The notes under the pieces are model-generated. The model was not told the origin of the DNA. It did not search any database and saw nothing but the letters and a program-made list of their open reading frames with translations. A stretch of DNA of 9,947 nt from Sulfurivermis sp041678005 (GTDB lineage Bacteria > Pseudomonadota > Gammaproteobacteria > Thiohalomonadales > Thiohalomonadaceae): NCBI GenBank assembly GCA_041678005.1, contig JBAYOW010000063.1:1-9947 (forward strand), given 5' to 3'. The translations under genes and the position numbers were made by a program. Positions 1 through 6,083 of this stretch are shown one piece after another. The number at the start of each line of letters is the position of its first letter. The first letter of the stretch is position 1.

Positions 1-49
1 CTTCGAACCTGAACTCAGGGCTAAAATTACGGTTTGGTCTTGTTTTCAT
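1..49 (-). CDS. IS3-family transposase OrfA, N-terminal fragment
   Basis: An ATG at 49-47 opens a frame that stays open to the window edge and gives MKTRPNRNFSPEFRFE (16 residues). The RNFSPEFR stretch is the usual opening of IS3-family OrfA proteins, which carry an N-terminal helix-turn-helix that binds the element's ends. In this family OrfA and OrfB are joined by programmed frameshifting to make the active DDE transposase. An AGGTGA ribosome binding site (59-54) lies four bases before the ATG. The gene is cut only by the window border, so whether the element is intact cannot be judged here. Confidence 0.75.
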   Translation of the reverse strand, partial: MKTRPNRNFSPEFRFE

Positions 50-54
50 ACGGT

Positions 55-99
55 CACCTAATTGCTTGACTGGTGCATGGTAGCACCTCTAATTAGGTG
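55..99 (-). promoter_or_regulatory. Inverted repeat covering the orfA ribosome binding site
   Basis: On the minus strand CACCTAATT (99-91) is perfectly complementary to AATTAGGTG (63-55). Nested inside is a second pair, GGTGC (87-83) with GCACC (76-72). The 3' arm of the outer pair contains the AGGTG ribosome binding site of orfA. A transcript entering from outside the element would carry both arms and could fold so that the site is hidden. This device is known in other insertion sequences such as IS10 and IS50, where it limits transposase made from outside transcription. The pairing is seen directly; the regulatory role is inferred. Confidence 0.5.
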
Positions 100-122
100 G
101 CTAAATTCACTATGCCACTACA

Positions 123-153
123 CCCAGCCCCTCTCCCGCACGCGGGAGAGGGG
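123..153 (-). repeat. Palindromic repeat, copy A, interrupted by the IS end
   Basis: A 26-bp hairpin at 128-153 has perfect 12-bp arms, CCCCTCTCCCGC and GCGGGAGAGGGG, with a 2-base loop. In the family orientation (arms followed by a CTGGGGGAGAGGGT tail) this copy points along the minus strand. Its tail is only CTGGG before the insertion sequence begins at 122. It lies downstream of the secreted-protein gene at 300-1220. Confidence 0.85.
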
Positions 154-189
154 AGCCGGCCAGGGACAGAGCTCAGAAAACACTAGGAG

Positions 190-222
190 CCCTCTCCCGC
201 AAGCGGGAGAGGGGAGCTTTGA
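190..222 (-). repeat. Palindromic repeat, copy B
   Basis: Arms CCCTCTCCCGC (190-200) and GCGGGAGAGGGG (203-214) enclose a 2-base AA loop. On the minus strand it is preceded by TCAAAGCT, the same left flank seen at the 2847 copy, so its orientation is minus. It has no CTGGGGGAGAGGG tail. With copy A it forms a pair of hairpins downstream of the gene ending at 300. They may act as a transcription barrier or protect the 3' end of the mRNA, but no T-run follows either one. Confidence 0.8.
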
Positions 223-299
223 AGGCGGGGCTTTAAGCCACGACTCCACTTGGTGTGAAGGGTATATTTACCCAGTCAGAAGAATCTCACGTCTCTAAA

Positions 300-1220
300 C
301 TAAAACAACGCTTCTTTATAGCTTTCATCCGCCACTTCGGTCAGTGCCTTTTTGATGGCATCGGGTGTCTTCATGATGTTCATGAAACTATTGGAGCCCA
401 TCATAGATAGGTCGGGGAAGTTGATGGCTATGCGGAAACGCGCGTAGAGTGAGTACGCCTTGCGGTCAGAAACCAGGATCTCATAGGGCAGATGGGCAGT
501 TGAGCGCAAAGGTTTGAAATCAATCTCACTCATAATGTAGTTATCGTCCATGTTCTTCTTACTATCGTCCGACGCTTTCATTGCCACGCCAAAGATCACC
601 TCTTTTTTGCCAGGAATATCAATACGATAAACCTGTGTCACACCAGCCACCCCCTTGGCCAGGCGGTCGGCTACAGTTTGCACAGCTTTTTCATGACTGG
701 GATACATGGCGTGTGTGGTTGGCTCGGTGAAATACTCCATGCCAAACATATAGTGGTATTTGCGTAACTGCTTCGGCGTCAAACCGTCCTTAGGACCAAA
801 TTCCTCGACTTTGCCCAGCGTCTTGGCCAATTGCTCGCTGACATCGGCCAAATCGCCACCCATGCGGTAGGCATGGGACATATATACAGGGTTGGTATAG
901 GCCACCTGCAGCTCACCATCGACATTCGTCACCGATATGCGCTGCGCTGCACCATAACCACCAAACTCCGACTTGGCCGCCGTCTGCTTCAAGCTGTCAT
1001 TAGTCACCACAACAATAGTGGCCGTCTCGTAGGGGCTGTAACTACCAACCACCTCAAAACCACCAGCGGTCAATTTTTTTTGCACTTCAGCAACCACGGT
1101 GGCCATCTCGCCATGGCTCTTATAGGCCAGGACAAATGGTTTGAGCTTCTCATCTGCCTGCACAGCCAGCGTTAGCGCCAACATGCCCAGGCCAATAAAA
1201 AATTGCTTGATTATCTGCAT
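300..1220 (-). CDS. Secreted protein of unknown function with an apparent internal duplication (DUF302-like)
   Basis: This encodes a 306-residue protein that I cannot assign to a characterised family. Residues 1-22 form a signal peptide (positive start, hydrophobic core, cleavage likely after AVQA), so it should be periplasmic. The mature part seems to contain two related halves. Each has an SH motif (residues 35-36 and 175-176), then a helix with regular VA/L positions, a Tyr, and a hydrophobic strand (TIVVV near 68-72, EVIFGV near 207-212). The pattern loosely resembles DUF302 proteins, but this is by eye. The ATG at 1220 is chosen over an in-frame TTG at 1235 because GGAGAGGG lies at the right distance before the ATG. 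The gene follows the FadL gene on the same strand, with a terminator in between, which suggests a linked role in uptake of hydrophobic compounds; this is inference. Confidence 0.8.
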   Translation of the reverse strand: MQIIKQFFIGLGMLALTLAVQADEKLKPFVLAYKSHGEMATVVAEVQKKLTAGGFEVVGSYSPYETATIVVVTNDSLKQTAAKSEFGGYGAAQRISVTNVDGELQVAYTNPVYMSHAYRMGGDLADVSEQLAKTLGKVEEFGPKDGLTPKQLRKYHYMFGMEYFTEPTTHAMYPSHEKAVQTVADRLAKGVAGVTQVYRIDIPGKKEVIFGVAMKASDDSKKNMDDNYIMSEIDFKPLRSTAHLPYEILVSDRKAYSLYARFRIAINFPDLSMMGSNSFMNIMKTPDAIKKALTEVADESYKEALF

Positions 1221-1248
1221 GGTATCCCTCTCCAATTATATTTTTATC

Positions 1249-1290
1249 AAAAAAAAACAGGGCAGCCTATCTTGCAACCGACTGCCCTGC
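1249..1290 (-). terminator. Rho-independent terminator after the FadL gene
   Basis: On the minus strand CAGGGCAG (1289-1282) pairs perfectly with CTGCCCTG (1265-1258) around a 16-base loop and is followed at once by nine T residues (1257-1249). This is a textbook intrinsic terminator about 50 bases past the FadL stop codon. It lies only about 30 bases before the ATG of the next gene on the same strand, so it could also control read-through into that gene. Confidence 0.85.
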
Positions 1291-1342
1291 TTTATTTACT
1301 TATCCATCTCGACTGAGATTTACACTACGCAACAACTCAAGC

Positions 1343-2596
1343 TTAAAAGTTGGTACGTAGGGAGATGGTGATGGCGGTCTGCGAGTGAGTGGTTTTATGC
1401 GAGCTTGCTACAGGCATACCAGCCAGCATGCTGGTAATAGCGCTTGTATCCACTGTCTTGGTTTTCTCGGCAGCATAAACCAGAGCACCTTCCAGCATCA
1501 TATTCTTACCCAACGCATAGCCACCACCCACGGTGTAGTGACTTTCAACGATGGCAGGGAACAGATGGTTGTTAAACATATTGACGGCCTGATTACTGTA
1601 AGTTGCCATCTGGCTGGCTGGATTGTCTCCCAACACCTTGATAGGGTCCTTGCCGTAGTTATAGCCAAAGCCAACCCAGTAGTTGCCACCGCTGTAGCGC
1701 GCGCCAATGCCAAATACATCCTGGTCATCCCAGTTGAAGGTCTTATAACCGTTGGCAGAACCCCATTTAATTTTTTTGTAGTCGGCAGTCAGCATCCAGT
1801 TGCTGACCGTATAGGCGACACCGAGCTTAATCTGAGCCGGCTGCTCCAGCTTGTTGGAGGTAATGGTCTGCATGCTGTTTGGGCCAATACCAAAACCATC
1901 AGCCGCACCGGTCAGCTGATCCTTGTAATCCATATCGATAGCCGACTGATAGGCCAAAGCCAGAGTCAACTGATCGTTGACATCAAAATAACCGCCTAAA
2001 TTATAGCCAACACCAAAATCGGTGGAAACGCCATTACCAGCGTTATTGCCCATTGGGTCTGTGTAGTTGATATCCAGCGCGCCATATTGCAGTACCGGTG
2101 CAAAACCAAAGCCGAAATTACCCTGGTTATACGCCATGGTCGGGGCAAATTTCATCAGCTGCAAACTAGTGTAACCATCAAAAAGACCGGGCTCACCACG
2201 ATAGTCCACACCCATACCTGCTGTGCCGTACATGCCGATACCAAAGGTCCAGTTGTCATTGATGCGCGTGGACATGGAAACTTCAGGAATTACATTCTTG
2301 TCGTTATCACTTTTCTTGTTTGCGGACATGGTGGTAATGTTGGAAGATGCCTTGACATTGGGCATAAACAGGGTGCCGCCAAAGGCAAACTCGGTTCCCT
2401 GAGACTTGCCGAGCAATGCTGGATTGGTCAACGCATTTTCCGAGCCGTAAAAGGCCGCCGTGCCAGTGCCTCCCATAGCGCGTGACTGAGCGCCAAGGCC
2501 AATCAGCTCATCACCATTGGTGGCAAAGGCCGCAACGGGAAGTGTGGAACAGGCCGCAGCGATGGAAACGGCGAGCAGACGCTTGGAATTAATCAT
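1343..2596 (-). CDS. FadL/OmpP1/TodX-family outer-membrane transporter
   Basis: This encodes a 417-residue outer-membrane beta-barrel of the FadL family, which lets long-chain fatty acids or other hydrophobic molecules through the outer membrane. A signal peptide ends near residue 25 (VAAFA, then TNGDE). The mature N-terminus with GLGAQSRAMGGTGTA and the NPA motif (TNPALLGK) matches the FadL plug domain. Many alternating amphipathic strands follow, and the chain ends in a terminal Phe (SLRTNF), the usual BAM recognition signal. E. coli FadL is 446 residues including its signal, so the length fits. The ATG at 2596 is chosen because AAGGAG (2609-2604) lies just upstream and a signal peptide starts there; a longer in-frame extension to 2677 lacks both. 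The substrate cannot be read from sequence; aromatic hydrocarbons are possible as well as fatty acids. Confidence 0.92.
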   Translation of the reverse strand: MINSKRLLAVSIAAACSTLPVAAFATNGDELIGLGAQSRAMGGTGTAAFYGSENALTNPALLGKSQGTEFAFGGTLFMPNVKASSNITTMSANKKSDNDKNVIPEVSMSTRINDNWTFGIGMYGTAGMGVDYRGEPGLFDGYTSLQLMKFAPTMAYNQGNFGFGFAPVLQYGALDINYTDPMGNNAGNGVSTDFGVGYNLGGYFDVNDQLTLALAYQSAIDMDYKDQLTGAADGFGIGPNSMQTITSNKLEQPAQIKLGVAYTVSNWMLTADYKKIKWGSANGYKTFNWDDQDVFGIGARYSGGNYWVGFGYNYGKDPIKVLGDNPASQMATYSNQAVNMFNNHLFPAIVESHYTVGGGYALGKNMMLEGALVYAAEKTKTVDTSAITSMLAGMPVASSHKTTHSQTAITISLRTNF

Positions 2597-2675
2597 GCAT
2601 AATCTCCTTGATTTGACTGTGAGAATTGATTTTTGTGTATTGCCTTTTGCAGGCTTGTTATCCAACACAGCACAC

Positions 2676-2703
2676 AATATTGCCAGCCTTCACCCAGTGT
2701 CAA
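2676..2703 (-). promoter_or_regulatory. Candidate sigma-70 promoter for the FadL gene
   Basis: On the minus strand a perfect -35 box TTGACA (2703-2698) is followed after 16 bases by AATATT (2681-2676) as a weak -10 box. An A/T-rich stretch lies upstream (about 2710-2780). Transcription would begin near 2670, leaving a leader of about 70 bases before the ATG at 2596. The -35 box is convincing; the -10 is not, so the exact start is uncertain. Confidence 0.45.
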
Positions 2704-2786
2704 GTCAACAAAAGCATATAAGTCTTTGCTCATATTAGAGTTTAATTATTTTTGGTTTATACAAATTGCATTTGATTAACACATTC

Positions 2787-2812
2787 GGCGCAATGCCGTT
2801 GGTTATTGCGCC
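2787..2812. repeat. Small intergenic hairpin repeat (GGCGCAAT arms)
   Basis: GGCGCAAT (2787-2794) pairs perfectly with ATTGCGCC (2805-2812) around a 10-base loop containing CCGTTGGTT. It lies in the gap between the operon end at 2950 and the FadL promoter, just before palindromic copy C. A related but degenerate version, CGTTGGCTATTACGCC, occurs in each unit of the tandem array at 9291-9616. Its role is unknown; the lack of a T-run argues against a classical terminator. Confidence 0.65.
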
Positions 2813-2838
2813 CTACATTAAAACTGGACATAGCCACA

Positions 2839-2886
2839 TCAAAGCTCCCCTCTCCCGCTAGCGGGAGAGGTGCTGGGGGAGAGGGT
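2839..2886 (+). repeat. Palindromic repeat, copy C
   Basis: The flank TCAAAGCT is followed by CCCCTCTCCCGC (2847-2858), loop TA, then GCGGGAGAGG and the tail GCTGGGGGAGAGGGT, with one T inserted after the second arm. This is a nearly complete member of the family in plus orientation. It lies about 65 bases past the stop codon of the six-gene operon and may mark its 3' end. The rest of the 2597-2949 gap holds the FadL leader and promoter plus the hairpin at 2787; I see no gene in it. Confidence 0.85.
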
Positions 2887-2949
2887 AACAATCGCCTGCG
2901 CGGGAATGGTGGAACAGATGCGCCCTACCCACTGTTGTTCAGCGCTTCC

Positions 2950-4257
2950 TTAGGCCGCGATGATGTTGTCTGCCTTCGCTAGGCGGCCACGGGTATCGAC
3001 GATGAGGTTGGCATGTTGCACGAGTAATTCGTAGTCAAACGCGTCATGATCGGTGGCGATGACTATGCAGTCGTATAGACTGATGCTGTCACTGGTGAGG
3101 TTGATGGATGACAGCTCAAAAGAATAATCTCTTTTGCGCGGAAAGACGGGGACATGCGGGTCAGAGTAGTCAAGCAGCGCACCCTTGGTCTGCAGCAAAC
3201 CCATGATTTCTATGGCGGGTGACTCGCGTGTGTCGTCGATGTTTTTCTTGTAACTCAAGCCGAGGATCAGAATCCTGCTGCCTTTGATGGATTTTTTCTG
3301 CTCATTCAACGCATCGGTGATTTTCCCTACCACCCAACTTGGCATGTAGTGATTGATCTCGCCGGCCAATTCGATGAAACGGGTGTTTATGCCGTATTCC
3401 TTGGCCTTCCAGGTGAGGTAAAAAGGGTCGACGGGGATGCAATGGCCACCAAGCCCGGGGCCTGGCGTGTAGGACACGAAACCAAATGGTTTGGTGGCAG
3501 CGGCCTGGATGACCTCATGGATATTGATATCCATTTTATCAGCGACGATCTTCATCTCATTCACAAGGCCAATATTGACGGCGCGGTGGATGTTTTCCAG
3601 CAGCTTGGTCATTTCAGCGACCTTGGGGCTACTCACCGGCACCATTTGTGTAATGGCTTTTGCATACAGGGCAACGCCGAGCTTGAGACAGCGCAGACTC
3701 ATACCGCCGATGACCTTGGGGATATCCTGGGTGCTGTAGTTGGGGTTACCCGGGTCTTCCCTTTCTGGGGAAAACACCAACGCGCAGTTTTCACCTGGCA
3801 CAAAGCCGTATTTATGCATGGCCGGGGCGAGGATTTCTTCTGTGGTGCCAGGCCAAGTAGTGCTTTCCAGGCTCAATAGCTGGCCCTCGCGAAAATGGGG
3901 CAAAATCGCGTGCAAAGTATTTTTAACAAAGCTCAAATCCGGCTCACGATAGATATTGAGCGGGGTAGGCACACAGATGATCAGCGCATCTACCTCTGCG
4001 CTGCGGGAAAAATCAGTGGTGGCCTCGAAGCCTTGTTCTTGAGCGTGTTGAATGGTGGCTGAATCGTATCTTTCGATATAGCTACGGCCCGCGTTCAACG
4101 CAGTTATCTTGCCCGGGTCGATATCAAAACCGATAACCTTGATACCCACCTCGGCAAAGCGCAGTGCCAGCGGCAGGCCGACATAACCTAGACCATAGAT
4201 GCCGACTACGACGCTACCGTTGTCGATACGTTGTTGCAGTTTATCGAGCATGCTCAC
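2950..4257 (-). CDS. wbpA: UDP-N-acetyl-D-glucosamine 6-dehydrogenase (WbpA-like nucleotide-sugar dehydrogenase)
   Basis: This NAD-dependent enzyme oxidises C6 of a UDP-N-acetylhexosamine to the uronic acid, supplying precursors for O-antigen, capsule or exopolysaccharide in the cytoplasm. The N-terminal Rossmann motif GLGYVGLP is at residues 22-29. PGTT lies at 136-139, and the catalytic cysteine is C273 in GGHCIPVDP. LSYKKNIDDTRESPA near 334-348 marks the C-terminal UDP-binding domain. The length of 435 fits WbpA (about 436). The start is either a GTG at 4257, overlapping the upstream stop as GTGA, or an ATG six bases later; both imply translational coupling to the protease gene. The other enzymes of the sugar pathway are not in this window. 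The exact sugar (GlcNAc, ManNAc or GalNAc) cannot be fixed by eye, so the symbol is by similarity. Confidence 0.88.
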   Translation of the reverse strand: MSMLDKLQQRIDNGSVVVGIYGLGYVGLPLALRFAEVGIKVIGFDIDPGKITALNAGRSYIERYDSATIQHAQEQGFEATTDFSRSAEVDALIICVPTPLNIYREPDLSFVKNTLHAILPHFREGQLLSLESTTWPGTTEEILAPAMHKYGFVPGENCALVFSPEREDPGNPNYSTQDIPKVIGGMSLRCLKLGVALYAKAITQMVPVSSPKVAEMTKLLENIHRAVNIGLVNEMKIVADKMDINIHEVIQAAATKPFGFVSYTPGPGLGGHCIPVDPFYLTWKAKEYGINTRFIELAGEINHYMPSWVVGKITDALNEQKKSIKGSRILILGLSYKKNIDDTRESPAIEIMGLLQTKGALLDYSDPHVPVFPRKRDYSFELSSINLTSDSISLYDCIVIATDHDAFDYELLVQHANLIVDTRGRLAKADNIIAA

Positions 4258-5606
4258 TTACGCAAATAGCCCCATGCCTGCAGGCGCTGGGCAGAAAACC
4301 TGGCAGCATCGCCCTGCTGGGTCATATTCAGATATGAGTAATAATGTTGTGCAGCGGCCTGTCTGTTGCCCATACCCTCAAGCGCCACACCTTTAAGGAA
4401 GGTAATGCCAGGATCGCCAGGCAGTAGCTTGTCGAACTGATTCAATGAGGCGAAGGCGGCATCTGGCTGATGCATGCTCAAGGACAACACGCCAGAGAGT
4501 TTATGTGCCTGGGCTTCCTGCGGATAAATTGCCTTGGCCTTGCTGGCATATTGCTGCGCTTCCTTGCCTTTATTCTGCGCTTGCAGACATTGCGCCATAC
4601 GCAGATTAGCCGCGTAGTCATCCGGGGTTCGCTTCAGCGCGTCCTGAAAATTCTCCTCGGCCTTTTTATAATCCTTAGCAGCGAGTGCAGTTTCACCACG
4701 CTTGCAGGCCTCGATAGTGGGCTTGATTTTATGCAGGCTGGCGGTGTTGTCCATATAGCGTTCGCGTTGTACATCGCGACCGTTACTGTCGGCATAACGT
4801 CTTTCAGCCAGCTCACGCGCAGTATTGCGCCGCTCGGTACTCATCGGGTGAGAAGAAAACATCGTCTCCAGCAAGGAAGGCTGACGTTTTTCCTCATCGA
4901 CCAACATCTGCTGTAGCTTGACCATACCGGTGGCTGGATAGCCACTACGCACCATATATTCCTGCCCCAGGGCATCGGCCTCGCGTTCATTGTCGCGCGA
5001 ATAACTGGCCAGCAAGGCACTGGCACCGATAGTGCCGCCCAGACCTGCCAGCGAGCCCCATTTGGAATCTGCCGTGGCGACCGCCAGGCCAACCACCGCC
5101 GCCTGCGCCAACATCGCGCTGCCCTGTCTTTGTGCTGCGTGACGGGCATTGACATGCCCAGTCTCATGGCCAAGCAAAGCGGCCAGTTCAGCCTCATCTT
5201 CCAGCTCAGTCATAATTCCGCGCGTTAAGCCCATCGCACCGCCAGGAAAGGTATAGGCATTGACATAATTAGCATTCAACACACGGTAAGAATAAGGCAT
5301 TTGTGGCCGATGGCTGTGTTCTGCGAGCTGACGTCCCACCTCACTGACATAGTCATTGATCTCACCATCCTGAATGGCACCAAGGTCGGTAGAAAACTGA
5401 TGAGGCGAGACCTCGGCATCAACCTGCCGTTCCTGCGCCTCGCTCATGCCAACCAGAATATTTTTGCCGGTTACCGGCGAAGTGGCGCAGCCTTGCAGGG
5501 AAACCCCTGCCGCGCCAAGCGAGCCTGCACCCAGCAGCCATAAAGCCTGGCGACGGCTGACGCGATTGAGTTGCAGACTGCGGGCTAGTTCATCACTGAA
5601 GCTCAT
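4254..5606 (-). CDS. M48-family metalloprotease lipoprotein with C-terminal TPR region (BepA-like)
   Basis: This encodes a 450-residue zinc protease of the BepA/LoiP type, which in E. coli clears misassembled outer-membrane proteins such as LptD. The zinc site is HETGH (147-151), with the third ligand probably E207 in SRDNEREAD, the usual M48 pattern. Residues about 293-440 are helical repeats of TPR character (CKRGETALAAKDYKKAEE, then DDYAANLRMAQCLQAQNK). The N-terminus combines a twin-arginine-like SRRQALW (17-23), a hydrophobic stretch, and a lipobox LQGC with the lipidated cysteine at 40. Ala at +2 favours sorting to the outer membrane. The ATG at 5606 is preceded by a GGAGGTG site. It lies 12 bases after rimI and overlaps the dehydrogenase start. 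The family call is firm; equivalence to BepA is inferred from domain order. Confidence 0.9.
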   Translation of the reverse strand: MSFSDELARSLQLNRVSRRQALWLLGAGSLGAAGVSLQGCATSPVTGKNILVGMSEAQERQVDAEVSPHQFSTDLGAIQDGEINDYVSEVGRQLAEHSHRPQMPYSYRVLNANYVNAYTFPGGAMGLTRGIMTELEDEAELAALLGHETGHVNARHAAQRQGSAMLAQAAVVGLAVATADSKWGSLAGLGGTIGASALLASYSRDNEREADALGQEYMVRSGYPATGMVKLQQMLVDEEKRQPSLLETMFSSHPMSTERRNTARELAERRYADSNGRDVQRERYMDNTASLHKIKPTIEACKRGETALAAKDYKKAEENFQDALKRTPDDYAANLRMAQCLQAQNKGKEAQQYASKAKAIYPQEAQAHKLSGVLSLSMHQPDAAFASLNQFDKLLPGDPGITFLKGVALEGMGNRQAAAQHYYSYLNMTQQGDAARFSAQRLQAWGYLRK

Positions 5607-5618
5607 TTTCCACCTCCA

Positions 5619-6083
5619 TCAAAGTGTCAGCGCCATAATCAGCGCATCCTCACGACCTTGCTCGGCCGGATAATAATTACGTCGCAAGCCAGCCTGGTTG
5701 AAACCTGTTGAATCATAAAGCTGCACTGCGGTTTTATTCGATGGACGCACTTCCAGGAAAACCGTATCGGCACCATGACTACGCGCCCGTTCCAATAAAT
5801 GCTGCAATAACTCTCTGCCCAAACCTTGCCCCTGAAAATCAGGATGGATGGAGATATTTAGTATGTGCGCCTCGCCCGCGCCGACCGACAAAACACCATA
5901 ACCAATAATCCTCTCGGCAAGCTCATAAACCCAGCAGCTATACCTCGCGCGCAGACAATCGCGCATGATCCCTGCCGTCCATGGATAGGGATAATTGAGA
6001 TGTTCCACAAGCATCACGCCAGAGACGTCTTCGTTCTGCATCGGGCGTAATAGCAGGGTGGCACTTTTGCCTGCCACACTCAT
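5619..6083 (-). CDS. rimI: Ribosomal protein S18-alanine N-acetyltransferase RimI
   Basis: This GNAT-fold enzyme of 154 residues acetylates the N-terminal alanine of ribosomal protein S18 using acetyl-CoA. Diagnostic stretches are YPYPW (31-35), the acetyl-CoA loop QGQGLGR (84-90), LEVRPSN (110-116), LYDSTGF (122-128) and the RimI-specific tail YYPAEQGREDALIM (137-150). E111 and Y123 have the same spacing as the catalytic Glu and Tyr of Salmonella RimI (103 and 115). Its ATG overlaps the TGA of the upstream glycosylase-like gene by four bases (ATGA), so the two are translationally coupled. In E. coli the gene directly upstream of rimI is holD, which bears on the identity of that neighbour. 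Confidence 0.93.
   Translation of the reverse strand: MSVAGKSATLLLRPMQNEDVSGVMLVEHLNYPYPWTAGIMRDCLRARYSCWVYELAERIIGYGVLSVGAGEAHILNISIHPDFQGQGLGRELLQHLLERARSHGADTVFLEVRPSNKTAVQLYDSTGFNQAGLRRNYYPAEQGREDALIMALTL

Larger units (their letters stand above)
1..122 (-). mobile_element. Left end of an IS3-family insertion sequence (partial)
   Basis: Read on the minus strand, the segment begins at 122 with TGTAGTGGCATAG, followed by GAATTTAGCCACCT. This has the form of an IS3-family terminal inverted repeat with the typical 5' TG end. About 70 bases inside the end lies the start codon of a protein resembling OrfA. The rest of the element lies beyond the left edge of the window. The end abuts a palindromic repeat copy (123-153) whose tail stops after CTGGG, so the element appears to have inserted into that repeat. 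The exact boundary could shift by one or two bases. The family assignment rests on recognition of the terminus and the OrfA N-terminus and is fairly secure; the IS name is unknown. Confidence 0.8.

Noticed and set aside
2..61. Plus-strand frame ending FHTVT at the left edge
   Set aside because: The minus strand of the same bases gives a recognisable IS3 OrfA start with a ribosome binding site, which explains the segment better.
260..273. GGGTA/TACCC hairpin just after the secreted-protein stop codon
   Set aside because: A 5-bp stem with no T-run is too weak to call a terminator.
62..298. Plus-strand open frame of 78 codons
   Set aside because: It runs through the IS end and two palindromic repeats; its PLPQAGEG-type residues are a by-product of the repeat, and no ribosome binding site is present.
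1235..1240. Perfect TATAAT on the minus strand before the secreted-protein gene
   Set aside because: A start from it would fall inside the ribosome binding site, and the -35 position lies in the terminator stem with no resemblance to TTGACA.
1385..1999. Long plus-strand open frame opposite the FadL gene
   Set aside because: It is a mirror of the FadL coding sequence with no ribosome binding site or family resemblance.
2668..2690. Sigma-54-like TGGC...TGC upstream of the FadL gene
   Set aside because: The GG and GC elements are 11 bases apart rather than the required 10, and the -24 box is poor.
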